Assembly (NCBI GenBank): GCA_011524395.1
Contig: WTKN01000217.1
Span: forward strand, 1 to 64,000
DNA from: Moorena sp. SS36440bin_2
GTDB lineage: Bacteria > Cyanobacteriota > Cyanobacteriia > Cyanobacteriales > Coleofasciculaceae
Reading direction: 5' to 3'
DNA: 64,000 bases
Shown here piece after piece: positions 53,985 through 63,789 of this stretch. Every line of letters starts with the position of its first letter. Within the stretch, counting starts at the first letter, position 1. The position numbers and the translations under genes are program-made. Below the pieces are notes generated by a model. The model was not told where the DNA came from. It did not search any database and saw only the letters and a program-made list of their open reading frames with translations.

Positions 53985-54071
53985 GGTTTTGATGGTAACG
54001 TTTGCCTTTAAAGTTTGAAGGGAAATCCTCAAACCCAGTTAAACAAAGCAACATGGGTAATAGGTAATTAG

Positions 54072-54190
54072 GTAAGCATTCAGCTATCAGCTATCAGCCA
54101 GCCATTCGCGTAGCGTGGCCAACTGCCAAGGCTGACGGCTGAACGCGCACGCGTGGCCAAAGGCCTTCGGCACCTCAAGTAGCGCATATG
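54072..54190. repeat. Dispersed-repeat-like intergenic sequence (agctatcagctatcagcc ... ggccttcggc)
   Basis: Short repeated words and palindromic Gcgtagcg/ggccaaaggcc motifs; genome-wide repetition inferred, not tested. Confidence 0.5.
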
Positions 54191-54419
54191 CTTACTTGGT
54201 ACAACCCCGACCATTTACCTATTACCTATAATCCTTTAGCAAAATGAATAACTATCTCGGTAATAGTGGATAGCCTAGATTCCAATAGCCACATATTTTT
54301 ATTCCTAGAGGTGCGGACCTCGAAAAATTTTTATCATTGTTTTATTTAGCTGATCTCAACAGATAGTTTTTGGATATTTCCTCAAGTAAAGAAATAGCTG
54401 GCTACATTTCAACATTATT

Positions 54420-54457
54420 TATTGTAAATTAGTTAATAAATTAACTAATTTACAATA
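54420..54457. repeat. Perfect AT-rich palindrome, 18-bp arms
   Basis: TATTGTAAATTAGTTAAT-AA-ATTAACTAATTTACAATA. Confidence 0.92.
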
Positions 54458-54977
54458 CTCTTGTATTAACCATTTTTGCACCACAGTACATTGATTGGGG
54501 CAAAACCTTGCTTGCACACCTCAATAACTGAATGAAAGAGGGACTGAATGAAAAAGATTATTCTTTAACCCCGATTTATTATAACCCCTCACTGTTTTGA
54601 GGGAGGGAAAAATTCCTCATTCATAATTATTAGCTTACTGATGTTATATAATAATCAGTTTTTGCTCAGGACTAACTCAGTGAATTTTTCATAAATTTTT
54701 ATAAATTTTTCATAAAAATCCCTATTTTGATAGTGACATTTACGGATTTTTATGCAATTTATATTAATGGTAGGTTTTTTTGTAAGTCAAAACGCCAAAG
54801 AAAAATATGAAGCCTGGAACCAAACTAGTTTTTTGACTAGGTCATCTGTTAGGGGTTGGATGTGATCAGGGAATCGTTAGCCAGTCAAACTCTAGAAAAG
54901 GCTTCAAAACATTTATCTAGTGAAACTGGATAAATTTGAACAGGGCATCTTTGAACTATTAAAGAGGGTGTTTTCGC

Positions 54978-55039
54978 CTTATCGATGTATCTAGAAACAT
55001 GTATCTAGAAAGCTACTGTAGTCTAGATACATCGATAAG
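54978..55039. promoter_or_regulatory. Leader palindrome, copy 1 (18-bp perfect arms)
   Basis: CTTATCGATGTATCTAGA ... TCTAGATACATCGATAAG upstream of array gene 1. Confidence 0.85.
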
Positions 55040-55146
55040 CATGATTAAATTTGCCCCAAAAGTTCACAGATAAAGTGCGCAAACTCTTATCTCATTTCAT
55101 GCTAGGGACGTTTAGTAATGCCAGTGTCTTGATGCAAAGCTTGAGT

Positions 55147-55185
55147 GGGGGTAACCACGGCACAGCGCGAGTGGGGGTTACCCCC
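55147..55185. promoter_or_regulatory. Second leader hairpin, copy 1
   Basis: GGGGGTAACC ... GGTTACCCCC. Confidence 0.8.
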
Positions 55186-55350
55186 GCAGGTCGGCACTGC
55201 TTCCTCTGTTCCCTTGCTGCATCTATTTTGTAAGTTAAACATCCCGTGATTTACTGAGTTGGGATGGAGTAATTAGAAATTTTTTGGTGCATCAGGACTA
55301 AAAAGAAAAGCCAACCACTGTAAACATAACTTTTGGGAAAAAACGATCTT

Positions 55351-56655
55351 ATGGTTCTGATTCAAGCAGAAAGCGATCGCGTAACACGAGTAAACTACAT
55401 TAGTGAAACTATTAGTGACGATGCTTTCAACGTTGAACTTGTCCGAATAGAAAACTTTGATGACCCGGTTGAACAACCCGGTCTGCTTACATTTACATGG
55501 ACAGCAGAGGATGGAGCAGCTGGTAAGTACGATATTAGTATTGCCTACTTTGACGAAAATGATGGGAACTCTCCCCTGACATTTAGTGTCAACGGACAGG
55601 AAGTTGGTACCTATGTTTACGACATAAACTTACCTGGGCTTACAGCTGACCGAAGTACTTATGTCCCTTTAAGCGGTGCCAATGAAGGCACGCTAACTGC
55701 TGAGGCTAATCCCAATGCCATTTTTAAGGACGTAGACCTTGCTCCAGATGATGTAATAGAAATCTCGGTACTGGCAGATAGCATTAGTAATGATGCTAAT
55801 TTCGAATTAGGGCGAATTGATGCCATTGAAATTACCCCAGCTGAAGAGATTATCCCCAGTTTAGATCTGTTTTGGCATAATCCTGTCAGCAGACAAATTG
55901 GTGCGTGGACTCTAAATGAGGAAGGCACTAGCGTTGAGACGACCGCGTTCATTACCGATCAAAGTGGTGAGGAGGTATTGTTACCAGAAGAGAGTCCATT
56001 GGAAGGCCGTGGTGTTATAGATTTAGGCGATGGTAACAGGAATCTTCTGTGGCGTGATACGGTGACCGGCGGTGTTGCAATTTGGAAGATGGAAGGCTCT
56101 GAGTTCCAGGAGGCAATAACTATTGACCCACCAGCAGATGGCCCAGGTTCAAACCTCGACTGGGAAATCCGTGGCACCGGAGATGTTAACAGTGGTGGTG
56201 GAGAAGAAATCTTCTGGTACAACACATCTACTGGAGACATTGCTGTTTCCGAGATAGATGAAAGCGGGTTTGGGAATGCTACGTTTATTACGGATACCAG
56301 TAATCAGGCGATGATTATATCACCTGAAAATGACTGGCAGTTACTTGCGGCTGGAGACATGGATGGCGATGGTGATGCAGATGCTATCTGGGAAAATATG
56401 ACTACCAAACAGTTTGCCTACTGGAACCTCGAAGGTACTGTTTACCAGAACCCAGTGCTGATCGATTCCCCAGCGGCAGACGGTGGTTGGGAATTCCGTG
56501 GTGCCTATGACGCTAACAACGATGGTATTGATGATTTCTTCTTCCGTAATTCCCTTTCTGGACAGAATGGCATCTGGATGATCCAGAATGACTCAGTGGA
56601 TCAATTTGTTTCTATCACTCCGGTGGAAGATACTAACTTCTCCTTATACGTCTAG
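55351..56655 (+). CDS. Array paralog 1: CBM-like N-terminal domain plus FG-GAP/VCBS-like repeat protein
   Basis: MVLIQAES start (ATG chosen over upstream TTG 55333); DLFWHNP..., GDMDGDGDADAIW, YDANNDGIDDFFFR repeats; C-term EDTNFSLYV. Confidence 0.88.
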   Translation: MVLIQAESDRVTRVNYISETISDDAFNVELVRIENFDDPVEQPGLLTFTWTAEDGAAGKYDISIAYFDENDGNSPLTFSVNGQEVGTYVYDINLPGLTADRSTYVPLSGANEGTLTAEANPNAIFKDVDLAPDDVIEISVLADSISNDANFELGRIDAIEITPAEEIIPSLDLFWHNPVSRQIGAWTLNEEGTSVETTAFITDQSGEEVLLPEESPLEGRGVIDLGDGNRNLLWRDTVTGGVAIWKMEGSEFQEAITIDPPADGPGSNLDWEIRGTGDVNSGGGEEIFWYNTSTGDIAVSEIDESGFGNATFITDTSNQAMIISPENDWQLLAAGDMDGDGDADAIWENMTTKQFAYWNLEGTVYQNPVLIDSPAADGGWEFRGAYDANNDGIDDFFFRNSLSGQNGIWMIQNDSVDQFVSITPVEDTNFSLYV

Positions 56656-56701
56656 GATAGTCAGCAGCTAGATTTACTGTTGTAATTAATGTCAAGACAA
56701 A

Positions 56702-56742
56702 CCCACCCCTTCTGCTTAAGTTCAAGGGGTGGGCTGTTTTTT
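56702..56742 (+). terminator. Terminator after array paralog 1
   Basis: CCCACCCCTT...AAGGGGTGGGctgTTTTTT. Confidence 0.88.
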
Positions 56743-57330
56743 GACTTAAATCTGAGTCTAATCTTTCCGAGTGTCAGCGGCATTCCCATCTAATTCTCAG
56801 AAACGAGATCTCCAAGGCATTTACCCTTCTGTTAAGCCTTTTTGCCCCACAGTCAATTCAATGGTGCAAAAACTTGGATCGACACTTAATGACTTAATTA
56901 AATAGGGACTTAATGAAAAAGAGAATTATTTCACCCAGATTTGATATAAGCCCTAACCTAAGCAATTCAGCTTATATTCTTAGGTGACTTGATATTATAT
57001 AATAATGATTTTTTTTGATCAGTACCAACTCAGTAAATTTTTTCTAGATTTTTATAAATTTTTCATAAAAAGCCCTATTTTGATAGTGACATTTACGGAT
57101 TTTTATGCAATTTATACTAATGGTAGGTTTTTTGGTCAGTGAAAACGCCAAAGAAAAATAGGAAGCCTGGAACCAAACTAGTTTTTTGACTAGGTCATCT
57201 TTTAGGGGTGGATTTTGATCAGGGAATCGTTAGCCAGTCAAACTCTAGAAAAGGCTTCAAACTATTTATCTAGTGAAACTGGATAAATTTGAACAGGGCA
57301 TCTTTGAACTATTAAAGAGGGTGTTTTCGC

Positions 57331-57374
57331 CTTATCGATGTATCTAGAAACATCTATCTAGATACATCGATAAG
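57331..57374. promoter_or_regulatory. Leader palindrome, copy 2 (18-bp perfect arms)
   Basis: CTTATCGATGTATCTAGA-aacatcta-TCTAGATACATCGATAAG. Confidence 0.85.
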
Positions 57375-57481
57375 CATGATTAAATTTGCCCCAAAAGTTC
57401 ACAGATAAAGTGCGCAAACTCTTATCTCATCTCATGCTAGGGACGTTTAGTAATGCCAGTGTCTTGATCCAAAGCGTGAGT

Positions 57482-57520
57482 GGGGGTAACCATGGCAAAG
57501 CGCGAGTGGGGGTTACCCCC
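57482..57520. promoter_or_regulatory. Second leader hairpin, copy 2
   Basis: GGGGGTAACC...GGTTACCCCC. Confidence 0.8.
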
Positions 57521-57689
57521 ACAGGTCGGCGCTGCTTCCTCTGTTCCCTTGCTGCATCTATTTTGTAAGTTACACATTCCGTGATTTACTGAGTTGGGAT
57601 GGAATATTTAAAAATTTTTTGGTGCATCAGGACTGAAAAGAAAAGCCGACCATTGTAAACACAAATAACTTTTGGGAGTAAACCATCTT

Positions 57690-59057
57690 ATGGTTGTGAT
57701 TCAAGCAGAAAGCCTCCTCGGCCCAACGTCAGGAAAGTACGTTTTGGAAGACCAAGGCATTGATTTTGCTTTAGGCGGTCAAGGTGTCAAAATAGACATT
57801 AGTGGCATTCAAAGCATTGACAACGTTATTAATGGAACGGAGGCTCCTCCAGAAGGTGTGCTGACATATACATGGACAGCAGAGGATGGAGCGGCTGGTA
57901 AGTACGATATTAGTATTGCCTACTTTGACGAAGTGGATGGTAACTCTCCACTGACATTTAGCGTCAACGGACAGGAAGTTGGTACCTATGTTTACGACAT
58001 AAACTTAAATAGCATTACAGCTGAGAAAATTACTTATGTCCCTTTAAGCGGTGCCAATGAAATTGGCACGCTAACTGCTGAGGCTAATCCCAATGCCATT
58101 TTTAAGGGCGTAGACCTTGCTCCAGGGGATGAAATAAAAATCTCGGTACTGGCAGATAGCAATGGTAACTTTCTTGACGGCAATGGTAACAAAGCTTTCG
58201 AGCTAGGGCGAATTGATGCCATTGAAATTACCCCAGCTGAAGAGATTATCCCCAGTTTGGATCTTTTCTGGCATAATCCTGTTACCAGACAAGTTGGTGT
58301 GTGGACTCTAAATGAGGAAGGCACTAACCGCGAGACCTCAGCATTCATTACCGATCAAAGTGGTGAGGAGGTATTGTTACCAGAAGAGAGTCCATGGGAA
58401 GGCCGTGGTGTTATAGATTTAGGCGATGGTAACAGGAATCTTCTATGGCGTGATACGGTCACCGGCGGTGTTGCCATTTGGAAGATAGAAGGCTCCGAGT
58501 TGCAAGAGGAAATAATTATTGACCCACCAGCAGATGGCCCAGGTTCAAACCTCGACTGGGAAATCCGTGGCACCGGAGATGTTAACAGTGGTGGTGGAGA
58601 AGAAATCTTCTGGTACAACACATCTACTGGAGACATTGCTGTTTCCGAGATACATGAAAGCGGGTTTGGGAATGCTACGTTTATTACAGATACCAGTAAT
58701 CAGGCGATGATTATATCACCTGATGATGACTGGCAGTTACTTGCGGCTGGAGACATGGATGGCGATGGTGACGCAGATGCTATCTGGGAAAATATGACTA
58801 CTCGACAGTTTGCCTACTGGAACCTGGATGGTACTGTTTACCAAAACGCAGTGGTGATCGATTCCCGACCAGCAAACGGTGATTGGGAATTCCGTGGTGC
58901 CTATGACGCTAACAACGATGGTATTGATGATTTCTTCTTCCGTAATTCCATGACTGGAGAGAATGGCATCTGGATCATCGAGAATAACTCAGTGAGTGAT
59001 GATAATATTTTCGGGATCACTCCGGTGGCAGATACTAACTTCTCCTTCTACGTTTAG
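57690..59057 (+). CDS. Array paralog 2: CBM-like plus FG-GAP/VCBS-like repeat protein
   Basis: Same architecture as paralog 1; C-term ADTNFSFYV; ATG 57690 (ORF track TTG 57672). Confidence 0.88.
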   Translation: MVVIQAESLLGPTSGKYVLEDQGIDFALGGQGVKIDISGIQSIDNVINGTEAPPEGVLTYTWTAEDGAAGKYDISIAYFDEVDGNSPLTFSVNGQEVGTYVYDINLNSITAEKITYVPLSGANEIGTLTAEANPNAIFKGVDLAPGDEIKISVLADSNGNFLDGNGNKAFELGRIDAIEITPAEEIIPSLDLFWHNPVTRQVGVWTLNEEGTNRETSAFITDQSGEEVLLPEESPWEGRGVIDLGDGNRNLLWRDTVTGGVAIWKIEGSELQEEIIIDPPADGPGSNLDWEIRGTGDVNSGGGEEIFWYNTSTGDIAVSEIHESGFGNATFITDTSNQAMIISPDDDWQLLAAGDMDGDGDADAIWENMTTRQFAYWNLDGTVYQNAVVIDSRPANGDWEFRGAYDANNDGIDDFFFRNSMTGENGIWIIENNSVSDDNIFGITPVADTNFSFYV

Positions 59058-59103
59058 GATAGTCAGCAGCTAGCTTTACTGTTGTAATTAACGTCAAGAC
59101 AAA

Positions 59104-59144
59104 CCCACCCCTTCTGCTTACGTTCAAGGGGTGGGTTGTTTTTT
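59104..59144 (+). terminator. Terminator after array paralog 2
   Basis: CCCACCCCTT...AAGGGGTGGGttgTTTTTT. Confidence 0.88.
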
Positions 59145-59763
59145 CACTTAAATCTGGCTCTTCCGTACTTGTTATGCTAAATTAACAGTTTAGGGCAGGG
59201 ACTTCGGAGCAGGGACTTCGGAGCAGTGGAAAGAGGCAGTATGCGCGAAATTTTTGTTAATTAAATAGCCTCAGAATCATTGTAGAGTAAGCTTTCGGTT
59301 TTTTTTAACTTAAAATGAGCGCATAGTAGGTACTGAAGAACCTTAAATCTGAGTCTATAGCAATTCTACGACTTTTGAGGTATAAATTTTTGGGTTTTAG
59401 GGAGCAGGGAGCAGGGAAGAGGTAAGTCGGAAGTGGGAAAAGGGAAAAAATAATTTGTACCTCATAGCTACGATAAACGCTATATCTCTGACTTGAAAGA
59501 AACGGCTGAACAAAAGCCCAAGGGGATTCGAGGCTATTGGGGCGATTTGAACAAAGTTCATGATGTCTGTTGATGTCACTCAGCGGTGTTGATAAATCTC
59601 GTATCAGGACAACTCCTCTGTTACTTTGAAGGGCGATCGCTCGTAATTTAGCTCTGAATCTTTATGGAGATGCAGGGTTTGACAACATGGCTCAGGTACA
59701 AAGAAAATGCCAATTTGGGCTTAATAATATTAAGGCACTTTTTAGAATGAAATAGCTCTAATG

Positions 59764-59804
59764 CCAACTTAGTAAGTTACGGGATGTGTAACTTACTAAG
59801 TTGG
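59764..59804. promoter_or_regulatory. Perfect 17-bp-arm inverted repeat upstream of array paralog 3
   Basis: CCAACTTAGTAAGTTAC-GGGATGT-GTAACTTACTAAGTTGG. Confidence 0.88.
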
Positions 59805-59907
59805 GACTGAATTGGGATGGAGTAATTAAAAATTTTTTGGTGCATTACGACAGAAAAGAAAAGCCAAGCACTGTAAACACAGATAACTTTTGGGAGAAAA
59901 CGATCTT

Positions 59908-61212
59908 ATGGTTCTGATTGAAGCTGAAAGCAATCGCGTAAGGCGAGTAAACTACGAGATAATCTCTGACGACGATATTCCTGCGGTTGCTTCAGGCGGT
60001 CAAGCCGTCAGGATTAAAGATACTAATATAGCCGGTGTGCTTAAATTTGAATGGACAGCAGAGGATGGACTAGCTGGTAAGTATGATATTCGTATTGCCC
60101 ACTTTGACGAAAATGATGGGAACTCTCCACTGATATTTAGTGTCAATGAAAAAGTTTATGACTATACTTTCAATATAGATTTACCTGGGGCTGAAGGTTT
60201 CAAAGAGAATTTTGTCCCTCTTAGGGGTGCCAATTCCAGTGGCACTCTAAGTGTTGATGATAATCCAAATCCCATTTTTAAGGGCGTAGACCTTGCTCCA
60301 GATAATGTAATAGAAATCTCGGTACAGGCAAGTGGCAATAATAAGGATGATAATTTGGAGCTAGGGCGAATTGATGCCATTGAAATTACCCCAGCTGAAG
60401 AGATTATCCCCAGTTTGGATCTGTTCTGGCATCATTCTGTCAGTGAAAAAGTTGGTGTGTGGACTCTAAATGAGGAAGGCACTAGCCTTGAGACAGCAGC
60501 GTTCATTACCGATCAAAGTGGTGAGGACGTATTAGTACCAGACGAAAATCCATGGGAAGGCCGTGGTGTTTTGGATAATGGCGATGGTAACAGGAATCTT
60601 CTGTGGCGTGATACGGTGACCGGCGGTGTTGCCATTTGGAAGATGGAAGGCTCTGAGTTCCAGGAGCAGATAATTATTGACCCACCAGCAGATGGCCCAG
60701 GTTCAAACCTCGACTGGGAAATCCGTGGCACCGGAGATGTTAACAGTGGTGGTGGAGAAGAAATCTTCTGGTACAACACATCTACTGGAGACATTGCTGT
60801 TTCCGAGATACATGAAAGCGGGTTTGGGAATGCTACGTTTATTACAGATACCAGTAATCAGGCGATGATTATATCACCTGATGATGACTGGCAGTTACTT
60901 GCGGCTGGAGACATGGATGGCGATGGTGACGCAGATGCTATCTGGGAAAATATAACTACTCAACAGTTTGCTTACTGGGAGCTTGATGGTACTGTTTACC
61001 AGAACCCAGTGCTGATCGATTCCCCAGCGGCAGACGGTGATTGGGAATTCCGTGGTGCCTATGACGCTAATAACGATGGTATTGATGATTTCTTCTTCCG
61101 TTCCGGAAGTGGAGAGACTGGCATCTGGATGATCGAGAATAACTCAGTGAGTGATGATAATATTTTCGTTATCGATACGGTCGAAGATACTAACTTCTCC
61201 TTTTACGTGTAG
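59908..61212 (+). CDS. Array paralog 3: CBM-like plus FG-GAP/VCBS-like repeat protein
   Basis: Same architecture; C-term EDTNFSFYV; ATG 59908 (ORF track TTG 59890). Confidence 0.88.
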   Translation: MVLIEAESNRVRRVNYEIISDDDIPAVASGGQAVRIKDTNIAGVLKFEWTAEDGLAGKYDIRIAHFDENDGNSPLIFSVNEKVYDYTFNIDLPGAEGFKENFVPLRGANSSGTLSVDDNPNPIFKGVDLAPDNVIEISVQASGNNKDDNLELGRIDAIEITPAEEIIPSLDLFWHHSVSEKVGVWTLNEEGTSLETAAFITDQSGEDVLVPDENPWEGRGVLDNGDGNRNLLWRDTVTGGVAIWKMEGSEFQEQIIIDPPADGPGSNLDWEIRGTGDVNSGGGEEIFWYNTSTGDIAVSEIHESGFGNATFITDTSNQAMIISPDDDWQLLAAGDMDGDGDADAIWENITTQQFAYWELDGTVYQNPVLIDSPAADGDWEFRGAYDANNDGIDDFFFRSGSGETGIWMIENNSVSDDNIFVIDTVEDTNFSFYV

Positions 61213-61258
61213 GATAATCAGCAGCTAGCTTTACTGTTGTAATTAAAGTGAACAAGCA

Positions 61259-61300
61259 GCCCACCTCTTCCGCTTACGTTCAAGGGGTGGACTGTTTTTT
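61259..61300 (+). terminator. Terminator after array paralog 3 (imperfect stem)
   Basis: CCCACCTCTT...AAGGGGTGGActgTTTTTT. Confidence 0.75.
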
Positions 61301-61688
61301 CGCTATTTTATATAACCCCTAACGTAAGCATTCAGCCTATATTCTTAGCTAACTTGATCTTATATAAGATTTTTTTTTATCAGTACCAAATCAGTAAATT
61401 TTTTATAGATTTTTATGAAGTTTTGATGAAAAGCGCTAATTTGATCGTGACATTTATGGATTTTTATGTCATTTATACTAATGGTAGGATTTTTTTTTAA
61501 GTCAAAACGCCAAAAAAAATAGGAAGCCTGGAATAAAACTATTTTTTTTACTAGGTCATCTAGGGATGAAATTTTATCAGGGTATCGTTAGCAAGTAAAA
61601 CTCTAGAAAAGGCTTCAAAAAATTTATGCAGTGAAACTGGATAAGTTTGAGCAGGGCATCTTTGAACTATTAAAAGGGGTATTTTTCC

Positions 61689-61750
61689 CTTATCGATATA
61701 TCTAGAAGTACGTATCTATAAAGGTACTTTACTCTAGATACATCGATAAG
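61689..61750. promoter_or_regulatory. Leader palindrome, copy 4 (one mismatch in the arms)
   Basis: CTTATCGATATATCTAGA...TCTAGATACATCGATAAG. Confidence 0.82.
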
Positions 61751-61974
61751 CATGATTAAATTTTCTCCAAAAGTTCACAGACAAAGTTCACAGACTTTTA
61801 TTCCATATAATGGCAGGAAATTTAAGTAATGCCAGTGTTGTAAGTTACACATTCCTTGACTTACTAAGTTGGTAATTAATTGGGATGGAGTAATTATATT
61901 TTTTTTGTACATCAGGACGAAAAATAAAAGCCAACTACTGTAAACAAAGATAACTTTTGGGAGAAAACTATCTT

Positions 61975-63393
61975 ATGGGTAAGATTATTGAAGCAGAAGA
62001 CATTTTACAAGAAAATTTAAACTCTGAAGACAAAGATCCAAAGAAATACGTTTTCGAGAATGAAACAGGAGGCATTGATGTTCTTATAAACGGTGAAGTT
62101 GTCAAAAAACAAGGTGTCAAAATAGACATTAGTGGCATTAACATTGACAACGTTATTAATGGAACGGAGGCGACTCCAGAAGGTGTGCTGACATATACAT
62201 GGACAGCACAGGATGGACCTGCTGGTAAGTATGATATTGGTATTGCCTACTTTGACGAAGCGGATGGGGAATCTGAACTGACATTTAGAGTCAACGGACA
62301 GGAAGTTGGTACCTATGTTTATGATCTAAACTTACGTGGTGATAATATAGATGAGCCAACAGCTGAGCAAAAGAATTATGTACCTCTGAGGGGTGACAAT
62401 TTAACTGGCTCTTTAAGTGCTCAGAATAAGCAAAATCCAAATCCCATTTTTCAGGACATAGACCTTGCTCCAGGAGATGAAATCGAAATCTCGGTACTAG
62501 CAAATAGCAATGGTAACTTTACCAACGAGCAGGGTAACGTAACTTTCGAGCTAGGGCGAATTGATGCCATTGAAATTACCCGAATCCCCAGTGTGGATCT
62601 GTTCTGGCATAATCCTGACAGTGGAGACGTTGCTTTGTGGACTTTAAATGGCCAGGGCACTGAGGTCGAGACAACAGCGTTTATTACTGATCAAAGTGGT
62701 CAGGACGTATTAGTAACAGACGACAGTCAATTTGAAGCCCGTGGTGTTATAGATTTAGGGGATGGTATCAGGAATCCTCTGTGGCGTGATACGCTAACCG
62801 GCGCTGTTGCGGTTTGGAACATGGAACGCTCGGAGTTCCAGGATGCAATAATTACTCAGGCACCAGCAGGTCAAGCAGGATCAGACCTCAACTGGGAAAT
62901 CCGTGGTACGGGAGATGTTAATGGTGGTGGTGCAGAAGAAATCTTTTGGTACAACACATCTACTGGGGACATTGCTGTTTGGGAGATCGATGAAACCGGG
63001 TTTGGTAATGCTACGTTTATTACGGATAGCAATGGTCAAAACATGATAGAGTCACCATTAAGTTCCTGGAAGCTAGTTGCGGCTGGAGACATGGATGGCG
63101 ATGGTAACGCCGATGCTATCTGGGAAAATATGACTACCAAACAGTTTGCCTACTGGAAGCTCGATGGTACGGTTTACCAGGAGGCAGTGCTGATTGATGC
63201 CCGACCAGCAGACGGTCCATGGGAATTCCGTGGTTCCTATGACGCTAACCGAGATGGTATCGATGATTTATTTTTCCGTAATTCCGAAGGACAGAATGGC
63301 ATGTGGATGATCGAGAATAACTCAGTGAGTGAGGAGAATATCTTACCTATCACTCCTTCGGTTCCAGATACTAACTTTTCCTTCTACGTTTAG
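61975..63393 (+). CDS. Array paralog 4: CBM-like plus FG-GAP/VCBS-like repeat protein
   Basis: Same architecture, longer N-terminus; C-term PDTNFSFYV; ATG 61975 (ORF track TTG 61957). Confidence 0.88.
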   Translation: MGKIIEAEDILQENLNSEDKDPKKYVFENETGGIDVLINGEVVKKQGVKIDISGINIDNVINGTEATPEGVLTYTWTAQDGPAGKYDIGIAYFDEADGESELTFRVNGQEVGTYVYDLNLRGDNIDEPTAEQKNYVPLRGDNLTGSLSAQNKQNPNPIFQDIDLAPGDEIEISVLANSNGNFTNEQGNVTFELGRIDAIEITRIPSVDLFWHNPDSGDVALWTLNGQGTEVETTAFITDQSGQDVLVTDDSQFEARGVIDLGDGIRNPLWRDTLTGAVAVWNMERSEFQDAIITQAPAGQAGSDLNWEIRGTGDVNGGGAEEIFWYNTSTGDIAVWEIDETGFGNATFITDSNGQNMIESPLSSWKLVAAGDMDGDGNADAIWENMTTKQFAYWKLDGTVYQEAVLIDARPADGPWEFRGSYDANRDGIDDLFFRNSEGQNGMWMIENNSVSEENILPITPSVPDTNFSFYV

Positions 63394-63425
63394 GATAGTC
63401 AGCAGGTAGCTTTACTGTTGTCATC

Positions 63426-63487
63426 AAAGTGAACAAGCAGCCCACTCCTTCTGCTTAGGCTCAAGGGGTGGGCTGCTTGTTCACTTT
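63426..63487 (+). terminator. Long hairpin/terminator after array paralog 4 (25-bp arms, one G-T)
   Basis: AAAGTGAACAAGCAGCCCACTCCTT...AAGGGGTGGGCTGCTTGTTCACTTT. Confidence 0.85.
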
Positions 63488-63789
63488 AATCTGAGTCTAA
63501 TATTTCCGGGTTTCAGTAGCGTGCGCCGTTCCCTTATCATGGCAATGAGCAAACGGGATAATTTAATAATATTGATAGATTAATGATGAGAATTTAAAGT
63601 CTGGATAAACGTCCTTAGCCTATGGCCACCCTATTTTAGGTGCTTTTTGGCACAGGCTTCTAGTGGTGACACAAACTTCGACGCTGTGAGGCAAAAAAGA
63701 TTAAACGAAGCTTACCTCTTTTATTCAAAAGCACCATTAGTAGGACTATCTGTAGCGCATTAGCTGATAGCTTACCCACTAACTACCCT

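Noticed and set aside
55051-57568. 60-aa ORFs MPQKFTDKVRKLLSH... in leaders 1 and 2 as leader peptides
   Set aside because: TTG starts, mostly amino-acid-changing differences between copies, and not kept in leader 4; better explained by conserved non-coding leader DNA.
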